From Mortierella sp. BCC40632 (Eukaryota > Mortierellomycota > Mortierellomycetes > Mortierellales > Mortierellaceae): DNA of 50,952 nucleotides. The DNA is taken from assembly GCA_011634665.1 (NCBI GenBank), contig WAEK01000042.1, positions 1 to 50,952 on the forward strand, written 5' to 3'. The notes beneath the pieces are model-generated. The model was not told where the DNA came from. It saw only the letters and a list, made by a program, of their open reading frames with translations, and did no database searches. This document shows, piece by piece, positions 35,195 to 44,814 of this stretch (position 1 is its first letter; each line of letters opens with the position of its first letter). A program made the translations under genes and the position numbers.

Positions 35195-36058
35195 CTATTC
35201 TTCAGAAGTATTATCTAATAAAGTACTTGATAATATATATTTTCCACGGAATGTATTGTTAGTATTAACATATTTAATTATGGTTTTAGTAGAAACCTTA
35301 AAAGCTTTAACAAATTCTTTTTGAGAATCATATTTAAATAATAATAATTTAGTATTAGCATCATATACGTATAAAGGTATACTTTGTACTTTTTTTATTA
35401 TAATTTTTACTTCCTCAGTACAAGGTTTACCCGCCATAGGATTATTCTTAGTCATACGTTCACTAAGAATTGTTTTATATTCTGCTGAATGAGATTTTCC
35501 ATACATTGGATTTTTTTCTCCGATGTTGTTAATTCGCATTAATTCCTTAGAATCTTCATTATGTTTAGAACCTAAACGTGAATAAGCCGTAGGGTTAATA
35601 TTATAAGGAGGAGTTAGTAAGTCAATATAATATTGTTCTCTTAAAATTAAGTCTTTAATATCACAATACTCTAATATATAAAGAGAAAAGTTATTATGAG
35701 TATGATTCATAAGAGCTCTTTGTATTAAGAATTTATTTTTTTTAAGATATGCCGGACTAAAATAATAATAAAGACGATGTTTTAAGTTAATACTTGACCC
35801 TACATAATATTTTCCATTTATATTATTATACCATAAGTATACTCCTGATTTACTACAATTTTCACTGTAAATTATATTTTTAGATTCAGCACTATTTAAA
35901 TAAACTTTTGCAGGTTTATTATCGATAAGCCATGTTTTGAATTGAATATCCAATTTATAGTTATTCTCTGTAGAAAAGAAACAAACTTGCTCCGAAGGTG
36001 TAAATTTAGTTATGATACTTAAAGTTACAGTATTAAATTTGTTAAATAATTTTGCCAT
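35195..36058 (-). CDS. GIY-YIG endonuclease between nad1 3' copies (intact)
   Basis: The 287-aa protein has N-terminus 'FKTWLIDNKPAKVYLNSAES' shared with the plus-strand gene at 31495. The catalytic domain is 'KSGVYLWYNNINGKYYVGSS' with 'LREQYYIDLLTPPYN'. NUMOD3 repeats follow ('[13 protein letters not shown]'), then a C-terminal module ending 'FRGKYILSSTLLD'. The frame is intact and no GC insert is present. It separates nad1 C-terminal copies 2 and 3, and a short upstream segment may serve as its leader. Confidence 0.85.
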   Translation of the reverse strand: MAKLFNKFNTVTLSIITKFTPSEQVCFFSTENNYKLDIQFKTWLIDNKPAKVYLNSAESKNIIYSENCSKSGVYLWYNNINGKYYVGSSINLKHRLYYYFSPAYLKKNKFLIQRALMNHTHNNFSLYILEYCDIKDLILREQYYIDLLTPPYNINPTAYSRLGSKHNEDSKELMRINNIGEKNPMYGKSHSAEYKTILSERMTKNNPMAGKPCTEEVKIIIKKVQSIPLYVYDANTKLLLFKYDSQKEFVKAFKVSTKTIIKYVNTNNTFRGKYILSSTLLDNTSEE

Positions 36059-36896
36059 TTTTTTGTATTATAATTGGATCCTATTATCATAAGTTCGGGC
36101 TTTGAATCAAAGAATTCCCTAACTTATCTCCATGTCCCTCGGAATTTAGGGCCCTCTAACATGGTTCTGCAGCATTGAGGAGGCTGTTTTCCAATAACTA
36201 ATTACTAGCAAGAAAAATTATCTTCAAGAAGAAGGTTGGGGTATTAGCCGCCTTAACATTTTGTTGATAAATTTAATCATAGAGTTACATCTCCTCCTAT
36301 CTATTACTCCCGTATAGATAAAATGATCTACTAGGCCCAAGGGCTCTCGTCGACCCTGATCGTTTTAAAGACCAGGAACAACTAAATATATTATTATTGG
36401 TCTCTAGGGAATATAATATTTATTAATAATTGTTTATTAGAGCAAAAAAGAGAAGCTAATGGTATCATCGGGCGACACAAAAAATATTCGTATCTATGTG
36501 AGAGGTGAGAATAAAAATTGACCAAGGAAGAATATCAGAGGAGAGACTTGAACTCTCATTAGTATTACTACTAACCCCATAATAATTATATGACCATTAT
36601 GTTAATATTTTCCTAATTAAAAAAAATTAGATATTTTAGGTCACTAAATCAATAGGCTTTGCATACCCTTACCAGTATTAGTAAAAGACACTTGCTTAAT
36701 AATCTTATGTTTCTAGGTTCTATTAGGGGACTGTTAACTTTTAAGGTACACTCTTATAGAGAGAAAAATTAAGATTTACAGAAAGCCTTGGCCTGCTCTA
36801 CCTTGCGGGACGGGCCGGGCATTAGCAATGGAATTAATTCTAGTTATCGCAAAATGGTTAAAATTTTTGTTAAAGTATATCATCGTTTTATATAAC
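36059..36896 (-). other. Unassigned region with T-arm-like sequence and GC cluster
   Basis: 36541-36557 read on the minus strand gives GAGAG-TTCAAGT-CTCTC, a perfect T-arm, but no full cloverleaf was found. 36441-36476 is an inverted repeat of 44638-44675 ('AGAGAAGCTAATGGTAT'). 36797-36823 is a GC cluster. Part may be intron RNA or rRNA-like sequence; I cannot say. Confidence 0.35.
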
Positions 36897-37225
36897 TCGG
36901 GGGGTGTAAATATCAAAAGCTTTGATAATACACGGAATTAAAATTGAGAACGCAATAACGATAGGAAGCATGTTACACCAAATAGCTGACATTAACTGAT
37001 CGTATCGTAATCTCGGGAATGACGCACGTATCCAAATTATCAAGAATAACATGAATGAAGTTTTCAATCCAAGAGATAAACCAGTAAGTAGACCGTTTGA
37101 TTCAATTCCAGGTACTAAATATCCACCTAAGAATAAAATTGAACTAAGAGTACTTAAAAATACAATACTACCGTACTCTGCAAGGAAGAAGAATACAAAA
37201 GGGAAGGCAGAATATGATGGTGGGG
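36897..37225 (-). pseudogene. nad1: nad1 C-terminal coding region, copy 2
   Basis: 'YSAFPFVFFFLAEYGSIVFL' through 'SILFLGGYLVPGIESNGL' to 'IPCIIKAFDIYTPRVI' and stop, open throughout. It is nearly identical to the end of the nad1 gene at 39365-39700, differing mainly at synonymous sites. It lies behind the LAGLIDADG gene at 37545. Confidence 0.85.
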
Positions 37226-37544
37226 TGTTTATTTTTAAGCTTTTTCAAGGAATTTAAATATAAACTCTAACCCTATCTATAACACAAATGGGCTTATAGA
37301 TATATTAGATATTTTAAGAATAACCCAATGATTAATCTTAATTGCAAGGTTGCATATAATAAAACTTAATGCAAGGTTGCATATGACAAATATTATAAAC
37401 TAAGCCCAGCGCTACGTGGGCAACTAAAGACTCTTTCCCGAACTACCTAACCTCGGAGGTAGGATCGGATTTAGAGGGTAGGATTTCTTACTTTGTAAGA
37501 ACGATTATAACAGTATAATTTGGCGTACATTATGATTAATATAA

Positions 37545-38869
37545 CTAAATAGTGGTGAACTTCCATTTATTTAGATACAATCTATCAGTGTTAATACGTC
37601 GACTTATTGTATCGGTATGACACTTAAAGAACTTGCTTGCTTCTTTAATACTATTAAATTCCATAGAACTATTATCAATATTTTTAGCTAGAATTTTTAG
37701 CATTCTACCTGAACGTAAAGGTTTATTAGATTTTATATGTACTCGTTTTGAATCTACTAAATGATATAAAGGTTCCAGAGATAAAACTTCATTAATCATT
37801 TCTTGAGTAATTATTGGTTTATCATTTAGATTCTTATAAGTAGATAATCGATAATTATTCATATTCATTTTCAAATCATTTATTAATTTTTCACCTTGAG
37901 GGTATAAATGAATACCAGAATAATATAACTTAACTATAATTGCCCAATCTTTATAGTCAAGTTGTTTTTTAGAATAAAATTCTAATGAGTCTAATAATGG
38001 TAAAAGTGTATTATGTAAAAAGATAATATCTTGACAAATTAATCTTACCATTGATTGCTCATCCTTATATCGATTTGTTATTTTTTGTTCTTGTAATGTA
38101 CCAGAACTAAAATATTCTGATATTTTTTTAAGAACAGCATAATCTTTTATTGATTGAGCTATACTTAAAAAGGGCATTGATTTAGTAGTTGTGAATGATC
38201 CATCACCTTCAATAAAACCTAAAAGCCATGAAGGTGTTATTCTAATAGAATGCTTAGACGGCATTTCATAGTTTGTTCTGGATCTATTCATCTTATTTTT
38301 TAAATTTAAAATTTGTAATTTTCCATTATCGGTTAAATGCTCTTTTCTCTGCATAATATCTAAAGTTTTTTTAAAATCAAGATAATTTAAATATTTTGTA
38401 GTATTGAGAGGAAATTCTTCCAATATTGGTACAATAATATTTATTAAATCACTTTGTTTATTAATAGTATATTGAGATATACTTTTACCTTTTGAGATAA
38501 CACCACAACCTAAATTTTGTATGTAGAATTTTCAATAAAAAGGTAATTCGTCTATATGTAAAACAATTTTTATCATTAAACGAAAAGTATTATCTTGTCT
38601 ATAATTTATATAAAAACATCCCTCAGCATCTAAGAATCCAACAAACCATTGTTTAAATTCCGGAGTTTGGCCTTTTAAAATAGAATTGTAGTTAATTAAA
38701 GATTTTTGATCTTTTATATTTTCTGTAGAAAAACATAAAGCTTGTTAAAAAAAAAAAAAGAAGGAGTAACAAAAGGGCTATAAGCCATTTTATTTACTGC
38801 ACCAGGTCCCAGAGAACCATTTGGAAGAAAAGTATTAAAATTATTAAATAAGTTTATCATTTTTGTATA
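37545..38869 (-). pseudogene. LAGLIDADG_1 endonuclease inserted in the nad1 3' end
   Basis: The ATG near 38869 starts 'INLFNNFNTFLPNGSLG'. A T-run frame change near 38750 follows, then the first motif 'WFVGFLDAEGCFYI', an in-frame TGA near 38530, and an open frame from 38423 with 'KYLNYLDFKKTLDIM', second motif 'WLLGFIEGDGSFTT', and a C-terminal NUMOD1-like end 'FFKCHTDTISRRINTDRL'. It is the same subgroup as 29066. The TGA would read Trp in a code-4 mitochondrion. The only other lesion is in a homopolymer, so the gene may be functional. Confidence 0.8.
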
Positions 38870-39086
38870 TTATAAAAATTTTATATTACCAAAATCATAC
38901 TATGAAACAGGTTACTGGTCATAGATAATAAGGTATACCCTCTAACGAAGGTATATGTCAAATTATATAGTATTTTTTACACCCGGTAAAAATTTATTTT
39001 ATATAATAAGCAAAATAAGTTATTAATTTAAGGCAATTTATTGCCACCTCATATAATTATTATTAAATGAGTTTAATATTTAACTT

Positions 39087-39250
39087 GTAAGTACTTTAAT
39101 CTATTATGAAAAATAATTAAGTATTTTTATTGGTTTAAATAAAAAAATTACGAAATATTCAACTTAATTAAAAAAAAATTAAAGAATTTAATAATATACA
39201 GATCTGTATACTATATTAAATAATATTACCTTAATATAAAGGTAGAAATT
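39087..39250 (-). repeat. Inverted repeat, right arm (partner 7200-7362)
   Basis: See the left arm. Recombination between the arms could invert the 32-kb interval containing cob. Confidence 0.85.
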
Positions 39251-39261
39251 GAAATTAGTAA

Positions 39262-39330
39262 GAACAAGGAAGAATCGAACTTCCATTATACTCCATACCT
39301 GACAGAAAGCTTGCTTTCTGTTAGTTATTG
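39262..39330 (-). tRNA. Decayed tRNA (T-arm and acceptor only)
   Basis: On the minus strand GGAAG-TTCGATT-CTTCC-TTGTTCT matches the 3' half of tRNA-Met (7126). The 5' half is not alignable. It occupies the same position relative to the inverted repeat as tRNA-Met does on the left. Confidence 0.5.
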
Positions 39331-39364
39331 TTTCTATTTATAAAAAAAATAATTATACTTTTCG

Positions 39365-40213
39365 TGGGCTTGGGGGTGTAAATATCAAAAGCCTTGATAA
39401 TACACGGAATTAAAATTGAGAACGCAATAACTATAGGAAGCATATTACACCAAATAGCTGACATTAACTGATCGTATCGTAATCTCGGAAATGACGCACG
39501 TATCCAAATTATAAGGAATAACATGAATGAAGTTTTCAATCCAAGAGATAGACCAGTCATTAAACCATTTGATTCAACACCAGGTACTAAATAACCTCCT
39601 AAGAATAGTATAGAAGATAAAGTACTTAAGAACACAATACTACCATATTCAGCTAAGAAGAAGAACACGAATGGAAACGCACTGTATTCAGTCATGAACC
39701 CAGCTGTTAATTCTGATTCTGATTCTGGTAAAAAAAAAAAGGTGCTCTATTACTTTCAGCTAATATAGCTATTAAGAACATTAATGCTATAGGGAATAAT
39801 GGTACAATATACCAAATAGCTTTTTGAGATTCTATAATTGTAGTTAAATTAAATGAACCTACAAAAAATATCACTAATAAAATTATTAACCCAAAAACTA
39901 CTTCATAACTTATTAATTGTGCTGTAGCTCTTAAAGAACCTATAAATGAATATTTATTGTTTGAGGCCCAACCCGCTAATATAATTCCATAAGCTGCTAC
40001 TGAAGATATAGCTAAAATTGTTACAATACCTAAAGAAAAATCAGCAATTACTAAACCTTTTCCATACGGTATTAGAGTCCAAACTAATAAACCACAAACT
40101 AAAGAAATCATAGGCGCTAATACAAAAAGTATTTTATCTGTATTTGAAGGTAATACTAATTCTTTAACTAGTAATTTTAAAGCATCTGCGAATGCTTGTA
40201 ATAACCCATAGTA
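39365..40213 (-). CDS. nad1: nad1 exon 2 (NADH dehydrogenase subunit 1)
   Basis: It continues exon 1 'IGPNRVG' with 'YYGLLQAFADALKLLVKELV', then 'APMISLVCGLLVWTLIPYGK', 'LAESNRAPF', 'ESELTAGFMTEYSAFPFVFF' and 'RLRYDQLMSAIWCNMLPI', ending 'AFDIYTP'. Nad1 is a core membrane subunit of complex I near the quinone site. The only lesion is an 11-T run near 39735 where the family has Phe-Asp-Leu; it shifts the frame and is a likely homopolymer error. The frame runs past the C-rich motif (39371-39381) to a stop at 39321. Confidence 0.85.
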
Positions 40214-41115
40214 CAAATCTATCCTTCTAGTTATTTATTATTAAACATTATAAATATACTAAGGATCCTTCTCCCTAAATAGTTAAACTATCCATTTAAC
40301 GGATAATAAATTTATTATCCTGTACTCTTTCAAGTAGGGTCTGACTATATCTTAAGCTTGCGCCAACCACCGTATAGTCGATGAACTGCACACCATTTTA
40401 AAAATGGTGCTTGGCTGCGGATTACCCATTTCCTCTCGTACATCAATTTCGATTTTACTATACCACGAGTCATTACCTGTGCCACAAGACATGTTACCAT
40501 TCTTGTTTAGTTGAAATTGCTTTAGGGCGTTCCCGCAATTTGATGGTTTATAGCTAAAGGTTTACTTTAACTTTAGGCCGAAGAAAAATAATTTTCTTTA
40601 TTGGACTTGAACTTATCACATAAAAAAACAAAAATAATAATAATAAGCAATAAATATAAATTAATATAATTATTAATTAATTTAATCTGATAAAACTCCT
40701 TTATCAAAAAAGGAAGTAAAATAAATAAGTAAAATCTCGGGCCAATAAAAATTTATAGTAATGCATATACTGATAAATCAACTATTTTAACTGATAATAA
40801 AGGGAAAAGCGGAATATATATGTGGACTTATGAATCAGGTAAAACATATATTGGTTCAGCAGTGGATTTATCTAGATGATTAGGGCTATATTTTTCTAAA
40901 GCTTACCTTCAAAATGTAAGAGGAAATTCTTATATCTGTAGTGCTTTACAAGATCATGGATTTGCAGTATTTTCTCTTACTATTATTGAATATATTGATA
41001 TCTCGAATTTATCTTTAGAAGATGCACGTAAATTGATTATTGAACGTGAGCAGAATTATCTTGATTTCATTTTTTCAGAGGTTAAACCAAATACATATAA
41101 TACACTTAAAGAAGC

Positions 41116-41122
41116 GCGCAGC
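41116..41122 (+). repeat. 7-nt GCGCAGC insert before CGG
   Basis: 'GAAGC-GCGCAGC-CGGTTCC', same context as 26932. Confidence 0.7.
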
Positions 41123-41372
41123 CGGTTCCTTGCTTGGATTTAAACATTCAGAAAAAACTCTTGCTAAAATGTCTAGAAAAAATCATCCTATGTTTGGTCA
41201 AACAGATGAAAAGAATCCTATGTACGGTCGAACAATGAAAAATCATCCTTTTTACGGTCGTACTCATACTGCTGAAACAAAAGCAAAAATGAGTGAAGCT
41301 AAATTAGGTGAGAATAATCCATGAGGAATGTTAGGTCATACTCATAGTGCTGAAACAAAAGCATTAATTACT

Positions 41373-41427
41373 AAAGCTCCCCAAGGGGGGGGGGCACCCC
41401 CCGGGCGGAGCGCCCGGAGGGAGCTTT
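41373..41427 (+). repeat. GC cluster, long form
   Basis: AAAGCTCCCC, a G-run, 'CACCCCCCGGGCGGAGCGCC' and CGGAGGGAGCTTT. Interior almost identical to 26708-26759; the ends are inverted rather than direct repeats. Confidence 0.7.
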
Positions 41428-41624
41428 GAATAAAAAAAATATTTGTGTATAGTTTTGATTCTCTTTCAAATGAAACTAGATTGTATAAAATTTTTGATAA
41501 TTATACAGAAGCGTCTTTATACTTTAATTGTAGTAACGTACATTATCTAATTATGTAGATAAAAATAAGTTATACAAAAACAATGGATCTTATCAACATC
41601 TTTAATTTCTAAAAAAATAATAGT

Positions 41625-41631
41625 GCGCAGC
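41625..41631 (+). repeat. 7-nt GCGCAGC insert outside a conserved codon context
   Basis: 'ATAGT-GCGCAGC-CGGGTTATA' compared with 'ATAGTAGGGTTATA' at the unoccupied paralogous site near 45085. It shows the insert also occurs just downstream of a reading frame. Confidence 0.6.
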
Positions 41632-41879
41632 CGGGTTATATACTATTAGACTCTGGTCAGACGATAATTTCTTGTTTAGAGTAATCTAAACACCCTCCTT
41701 ATTATTATGCCCATTATGAATATATTATAGTACAATAATATTTATTAACATGTCAACTTGAAATTTTACTATTTACTGTAACTACATAAAAAGAAGATTA
41801 AAGCAAGTAGCAATAATTTTGTTACTATCAAAAATTTTTACTGGAGCTGCTCTATCTTTATATTAAGAATTCAATAGGA

Positions 41880-41990
41880 GTTGGGTGTTTATTATTATTA
41901 TTATATGTTATAGCAGAAATATGATAAGATCTAATTTGAAAAAGTCCAATAGGATTATGTTGACCTACACGATTATTTTGAAATATTTAC
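41880..41990 (-). repeat. Copy of the tail following nad1 exon 1
   Basis: 'CGTGTAGGT', 'TATTGGACT' and 'TTAGATCTTATCATAT', followed by an ATT repeat and an ACACCC motif, match 43640-43720 on the same strand. The source of the tail (encoding 'IRSYHI') is not recognised. Confidence 0.6.
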
Positions 41991-42150
41991 TTTAATCTTT
42001 TGTTTTTAATTAATCCTCCTGTATACTGAACTCTAGGATTAATTGAATCTTACAATGAAAGATAACCTTACTATAGATTATAACTATAAAAAATAATTTA
42101 AGCCTTGGAAAATAAAAGGTTTGAAAAGGGAGCCTGGGGGGGGTGTTAAC

Positions 42151-42290
42151 TGATTGTACAGGTAATTGACCTTCAAATGCATGGAATGCTGGAGAAGACG
42201 TTATCGCCCACTCTAGCGTAGTTGCAGTTTTCGTAATACCAGCACCTTTCAGGCTAGTAAAGAAAGCTGGAACAAATTCTGAATAATTTG
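42151..42290 (-). pseudogene. cox1: cox1 C-terminal fragment
   Basis: 'FVPAFFTSLKGAGITKTATT' and 'LEWAITSSPAFHAFEGQLPV' are the last residues of Cox1, the catalytic subunit of complex IV. There is no stop at the usual place: the frame runs 'QSVNTPP' through a C-run (42138-42145), as in nad4 and nad1 here. No other cox1 coding sequence adjoins it, so it is a displaced 3' end. Confidence 0.7.
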
Positions 42291-42421
42291 TTATTTGGCA
42301 GAAATTAAAACTAAATAGAAAATAACTTTAGGCTAAGTTTAACTATTCCTCCGAGCTAGTGCCTGCGGGGTATGGAACTACCGGGATCAATTTATATATA
42401 TTCTTGAAGAGTTCGTATTTA

Positions 42422-43336
42422 TTACTGAAACTCTTTAGAGAAAGATATGATATATTGTTTTTTAAATATTTTACCACTTTTAGCATAATTTAACACTGTT
42501 TCTCTAGAAACGTTTAATCCTATAGCGGCCTTAGAAGCTGAAGGAAAACTATTAACTAAAGTAGTTTTATCTAAAGAAAAAATATAAATAGCAGCTCCTC
42601 TAGCCGCACTAATTTTTGCTTTAGTTTCTTCAGAAGGAAATCTACCTAGCTTAGCTTCACTTATTTTTGCTTTTGTTTCAGCACTATGATTTTTTCCAAA
42701 CATAGGATGATTTTCACCCATCCTTTTCGCCAATGATTCCGCTGAATGAGATTTACCAAACATAGGGTGATTTTCTCCCTTATTTAACTTACTAAGTAAA
42801 GCTTTAGTCTCCTCAGAATGTTTAAAACCTAGAGAAGAACCGGCAATTTTTTGAATATTATATTCAGGTTTAAGCTCATCAAAATAAAACTGTTCTCGAG
42901 AAATCAGTTTCTCCTCTTCACAATATTGAAATACTATAAAAATGAAATCTTGTAATTTGTATTTATTTATAGCTCTTTGGAGTAAAATATTTGATTTAGA
43001 ACCAACAATATGGTCATTGAAACGAGAATATAAATCCACTGAAGAACCAATATATAATTTACGCGTTGTTTTACAAAAAAATCCATAAATACCAGATTTA
43101 TTTTTTATTTCTTCTCTAATAATTGTTTTTATGCTTTCTAAATGTAACAATCCTGAGAATAACTCTATAGTTAGAAAAAATAATTGTAAATTCTTAATCA
43201 AATTTTTATCATTACTATTATTATTATTCATTGAAGATCCGCTATTAATTCTATTTTTTTTTAATGAATTTAATAACTTGCTAGAAGTAAATTTTTTATT
43301 TAAGTTGAACATTTTTATAATTAATATAAATCCCAT
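42422..43336 (-). CDS. GIY-YIG endonuclease in nad1 intron (intact)
   Basis: The 304-aa protein has catalytic domain 'KSGIYGFFCKTTRKLYIGSS' and 'SREQFYFDELKPEYN'. Four NUMOD3 repeats follow ('GENHPMFGKSHSAESLAK'), then a NUMOD1 module ('ASKAAIGLNVSRETVLNYAK', 'FKKQYIISF'). The frame is complete and lacks GC inserts. It lies in the 5' part of the nad1 intron, on the sense strand, upstream of a cox1 C-terminal fragment, suggesting that gene and fragment arrived together. Confidence 0.85.
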   Translation of the reverse strand: MGFILIIKMFNLNKKFTSSKLLNSLKKNRINSGSSMNNNNSNDKNLIKNLQLFFLTIELFSGLLHLESIKTIIREEIKNKSGIYGFFCKTTRKLYIGSSVDLYSRFNDHIVGSKSNILLQRAINKYKLQDFIFIVFQYCEEEKLISREQFYFDELKPEYNIQKIAGSSLGFKHSEETKALLSKLNKGENHPMFGKSHSAESLAKRMGENHPMFGKNHSAETKAKISEAKLGRFPSEETKAKISAARGAAIYIFSLDKTTLVNSFPSASKAAIGLNVSRETVLNYAKSGKIFKKQYIISFSKEFQ

Positions 43337-43630
43337 AATTACAGCTTTCTACTAAGGAAATAATTCTTTTTCCTAGAAAACTTCCCCAGTAGAAATTCTT
43401 ATTAGAAAACTGATTTACAAAAATTTTTTATAATTTTTTTCATGGTAATTTTGCACTTAACTTGATTATAATGATTATAATTTTATAATCTTTACCCGAC
43501 AAACTCGTCATTGGTTAATCAACCTTGATAGGTTAGAATTGAACTTACAATAAAAGATTCCCTTTAATAATATTATTATTAAATATATAATATAAGATTT
43601 ATTCTTATATTTAATGACTAAGTAAGAGAA

Positions 43631-43648
43631 GGGGCCCAAGGGGGTGTT
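43631..43648 (-). terminator. AACACCCCC-type 3' end motif
   Basis: 'TAAACACCCCCTTGGGCCCC' on the minus strand, downstream of nad1 exon 1 and its tail. Same form as 3181 on the plus strand. Confidence 0.4.
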
Positions 43649-43710
43649 TATTATTATTACATGCTAATGTAGATATGATAAGATCTAATTCGAAGTCCAA
43701 TAAAATCTTA

Positions 43711-43839
43711 ACCTACGCGATTCGGACCGATACGTCTCTGCATCGATCCCATAATTTTACGTTCAGCAATTGTAACGTAAGCTATAGAACCCAATAAAGG
43801 TCCTATTACAATTAATGCTTCTAATAAATAAATTATCAT
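43711..43839 (-). CDS. nad1: nad1 exon 1
   Basis: The 43 codons from ATG encode 'MIIYLLEALIVIGPLLGSIA', 'YVTIAERKIMGSMQRRIGPN' and RVG, the universal Nad1 N-terminus. The next codon is TAA, inside the intron. Exon 2 continues 'YYGLLQ' at 40213. The exon is intact and ends in GGT. Confidence 0.9.
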
Positions 43840-43947
43840 ATTATTTTTATTATTATTTCTTTATCTCTATTGATCCAATAATCGTTTTACTTTATAGAAT
43901 TCTCATATTTTTATATATAAAATTAGGAGTCTATAAAATGTGGTCTT

Positions 43948-44047
43948 TATTCGGTAAGAGCCACAAAATAGTAAAACAGTGAGACCAACAACATTATTTT
44001 GTTGTAGAGAGACCATACTTATCATCTAATATACCGAAAGTTACCAG
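43948..44047 (-). repeat. Structured inverted repeat, right arm (partner 28867-28967)
   Basis: Reverse complement of the left arm with a few changes. It lies about 110 nt upstream of the nad1 start, so it may carry a promoter or processing signal. Confidence 0.7.
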
Positions 44048-44814
44048 AAATTTCAATAGAATGAAAGAATTGAACTATCATTATCTTATTAAAATAAACA
44101 TAATACCATAAAAGTATTTTCCTGGTTATATAATTTTTCGGGGGGATAAAAAAAGGAGAAAGCAAAGTCATATTTTAAATGATTATTATTAATTTAAGAA
44201 TTATTCTTAAGCTTCATTTGAAGTTGTAAAGCTTACTAAAAGATAATATCTATTATAAAAATCGTTGGTCCCCTAATTTATGGTTGTTTTATGTTTTCTT
44301 TATAAATAAAAACGGGAAAAGCGTAGAAAACACTTGAATGGATTTGAACCATTATTATTAAGTTTCGAAGAAATTCTAAGGATTTTTAATATATTCTTTT
44401 ATTACTCTATCTTAGCTTTAAATAGAGGCATTAAAAAAATATTATTATATATTAAATCCTGGTTAAAATTAATAAATAGTGGATATAATTATTTAATAGT
44501 GGTTCATAATTAGGGTAAAAACTAAATCAATAGTTTAAGTAAAACAGCGGATCTCTTAGATATTTTAAAGACGGAAGTTCGAGTCTTCCTTGGTTAATTT
44601 TTTATCCTACCTCTCTACCCACCTAGATACGAGTAACTTTGTGTCGCCCACAATACCGTTAGCTTCTCTTTTTTCATTTCTTTGATTTTTTATTAATAGA
44701 TTTCCTTTATGGATTCTTCTTGTTTAGTTACGAATAAGTTGATCTCTATTATTATTAAATTAATTGCGCCTTTACTGACTATTCAGGTTAACCATTCTTT
44801 ATTGGCAATGGTCA
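44048..44814. other. Spacer with two tRNA remnants
   Basis: 44328-44380 (-) has the 3' half of tRNA-Arg(UCG) ('TCAAATCCATTCAAGTG', 'CTTCGAA'), but its 5' half is decayed. 44524-44597 (+) has acceptor AAATCAA/TTGGTTA and T-arm GGAAG-TTCGAGT-CTTCC, with a central arm about four bases too long, so no anticodon can be read. 44638-44675 is an inverted repeat of 36441-36476. Confidence 0.5.

Larger units (their letters stand above)
40745..41620 (+). pseudogene. GIY-YIG pseudogene antisense to nad1
   Basis: 'IKIYSNAYTDKSTILTDNKG', 'SGIYMWTYESGKTYIGSAVD', a TGA after 'DLSR', 'IEREQNYLDFIF', a 7-nt GCGCAGC insert (41116), and NUMOD3 repeats with a TGA replacing an Arg codon (41324). A long GC cluster (41373-41427) and a degenerate NUMOD1 end follow. 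Very similar to the gene at 26258. It lies on the opposite strand to nad1, within its intron. Confidence 0.75.
40214..43710 (-). mobile_element. nad1 group I intron with embedded cassettes
   Basis: The ribozyme core is at 40290-40590 on the minus strand: 'AAATTGCGGGAACGCCCTA', 'GGTAATCCGCAGCCAAGC', 'CAGTTCATCGACTATACGG' and 'AAGATATAGTCAGACCC'. It ends in G before TACTATGGG. Upstream of the core, in the 5' part, are a GIY-YIG gene (-), a cox1 3' fragment (-) and a plus-strand GIY-YIG pseudogene. The antisense pseudogene shows that at least one piece was inserted in reverse. Confidence 0.75.

Noticed and set aside
36059..36890. Possible rRNA fragment
   Set aside because: Some GC-rich conserved-looking strings are present, but I could not match any universal rRNA motif, so it is left unassigned.
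37051..37257. Plus-strand open frame of 68 codons
   Set aside because: It is the antisense of nad1 C-terminal copy 2 and has no family similarity.
38520..38540. TGA read as Trp (mitochondrial code 4)
   Set aside because: It is plausible at 38530, but at 41324 TGA replaces an Arg codon and at 20194 it falls in a non-Trp position. All Trp codons I checked in cox2 and cob are TGG. The window does not settle the code.
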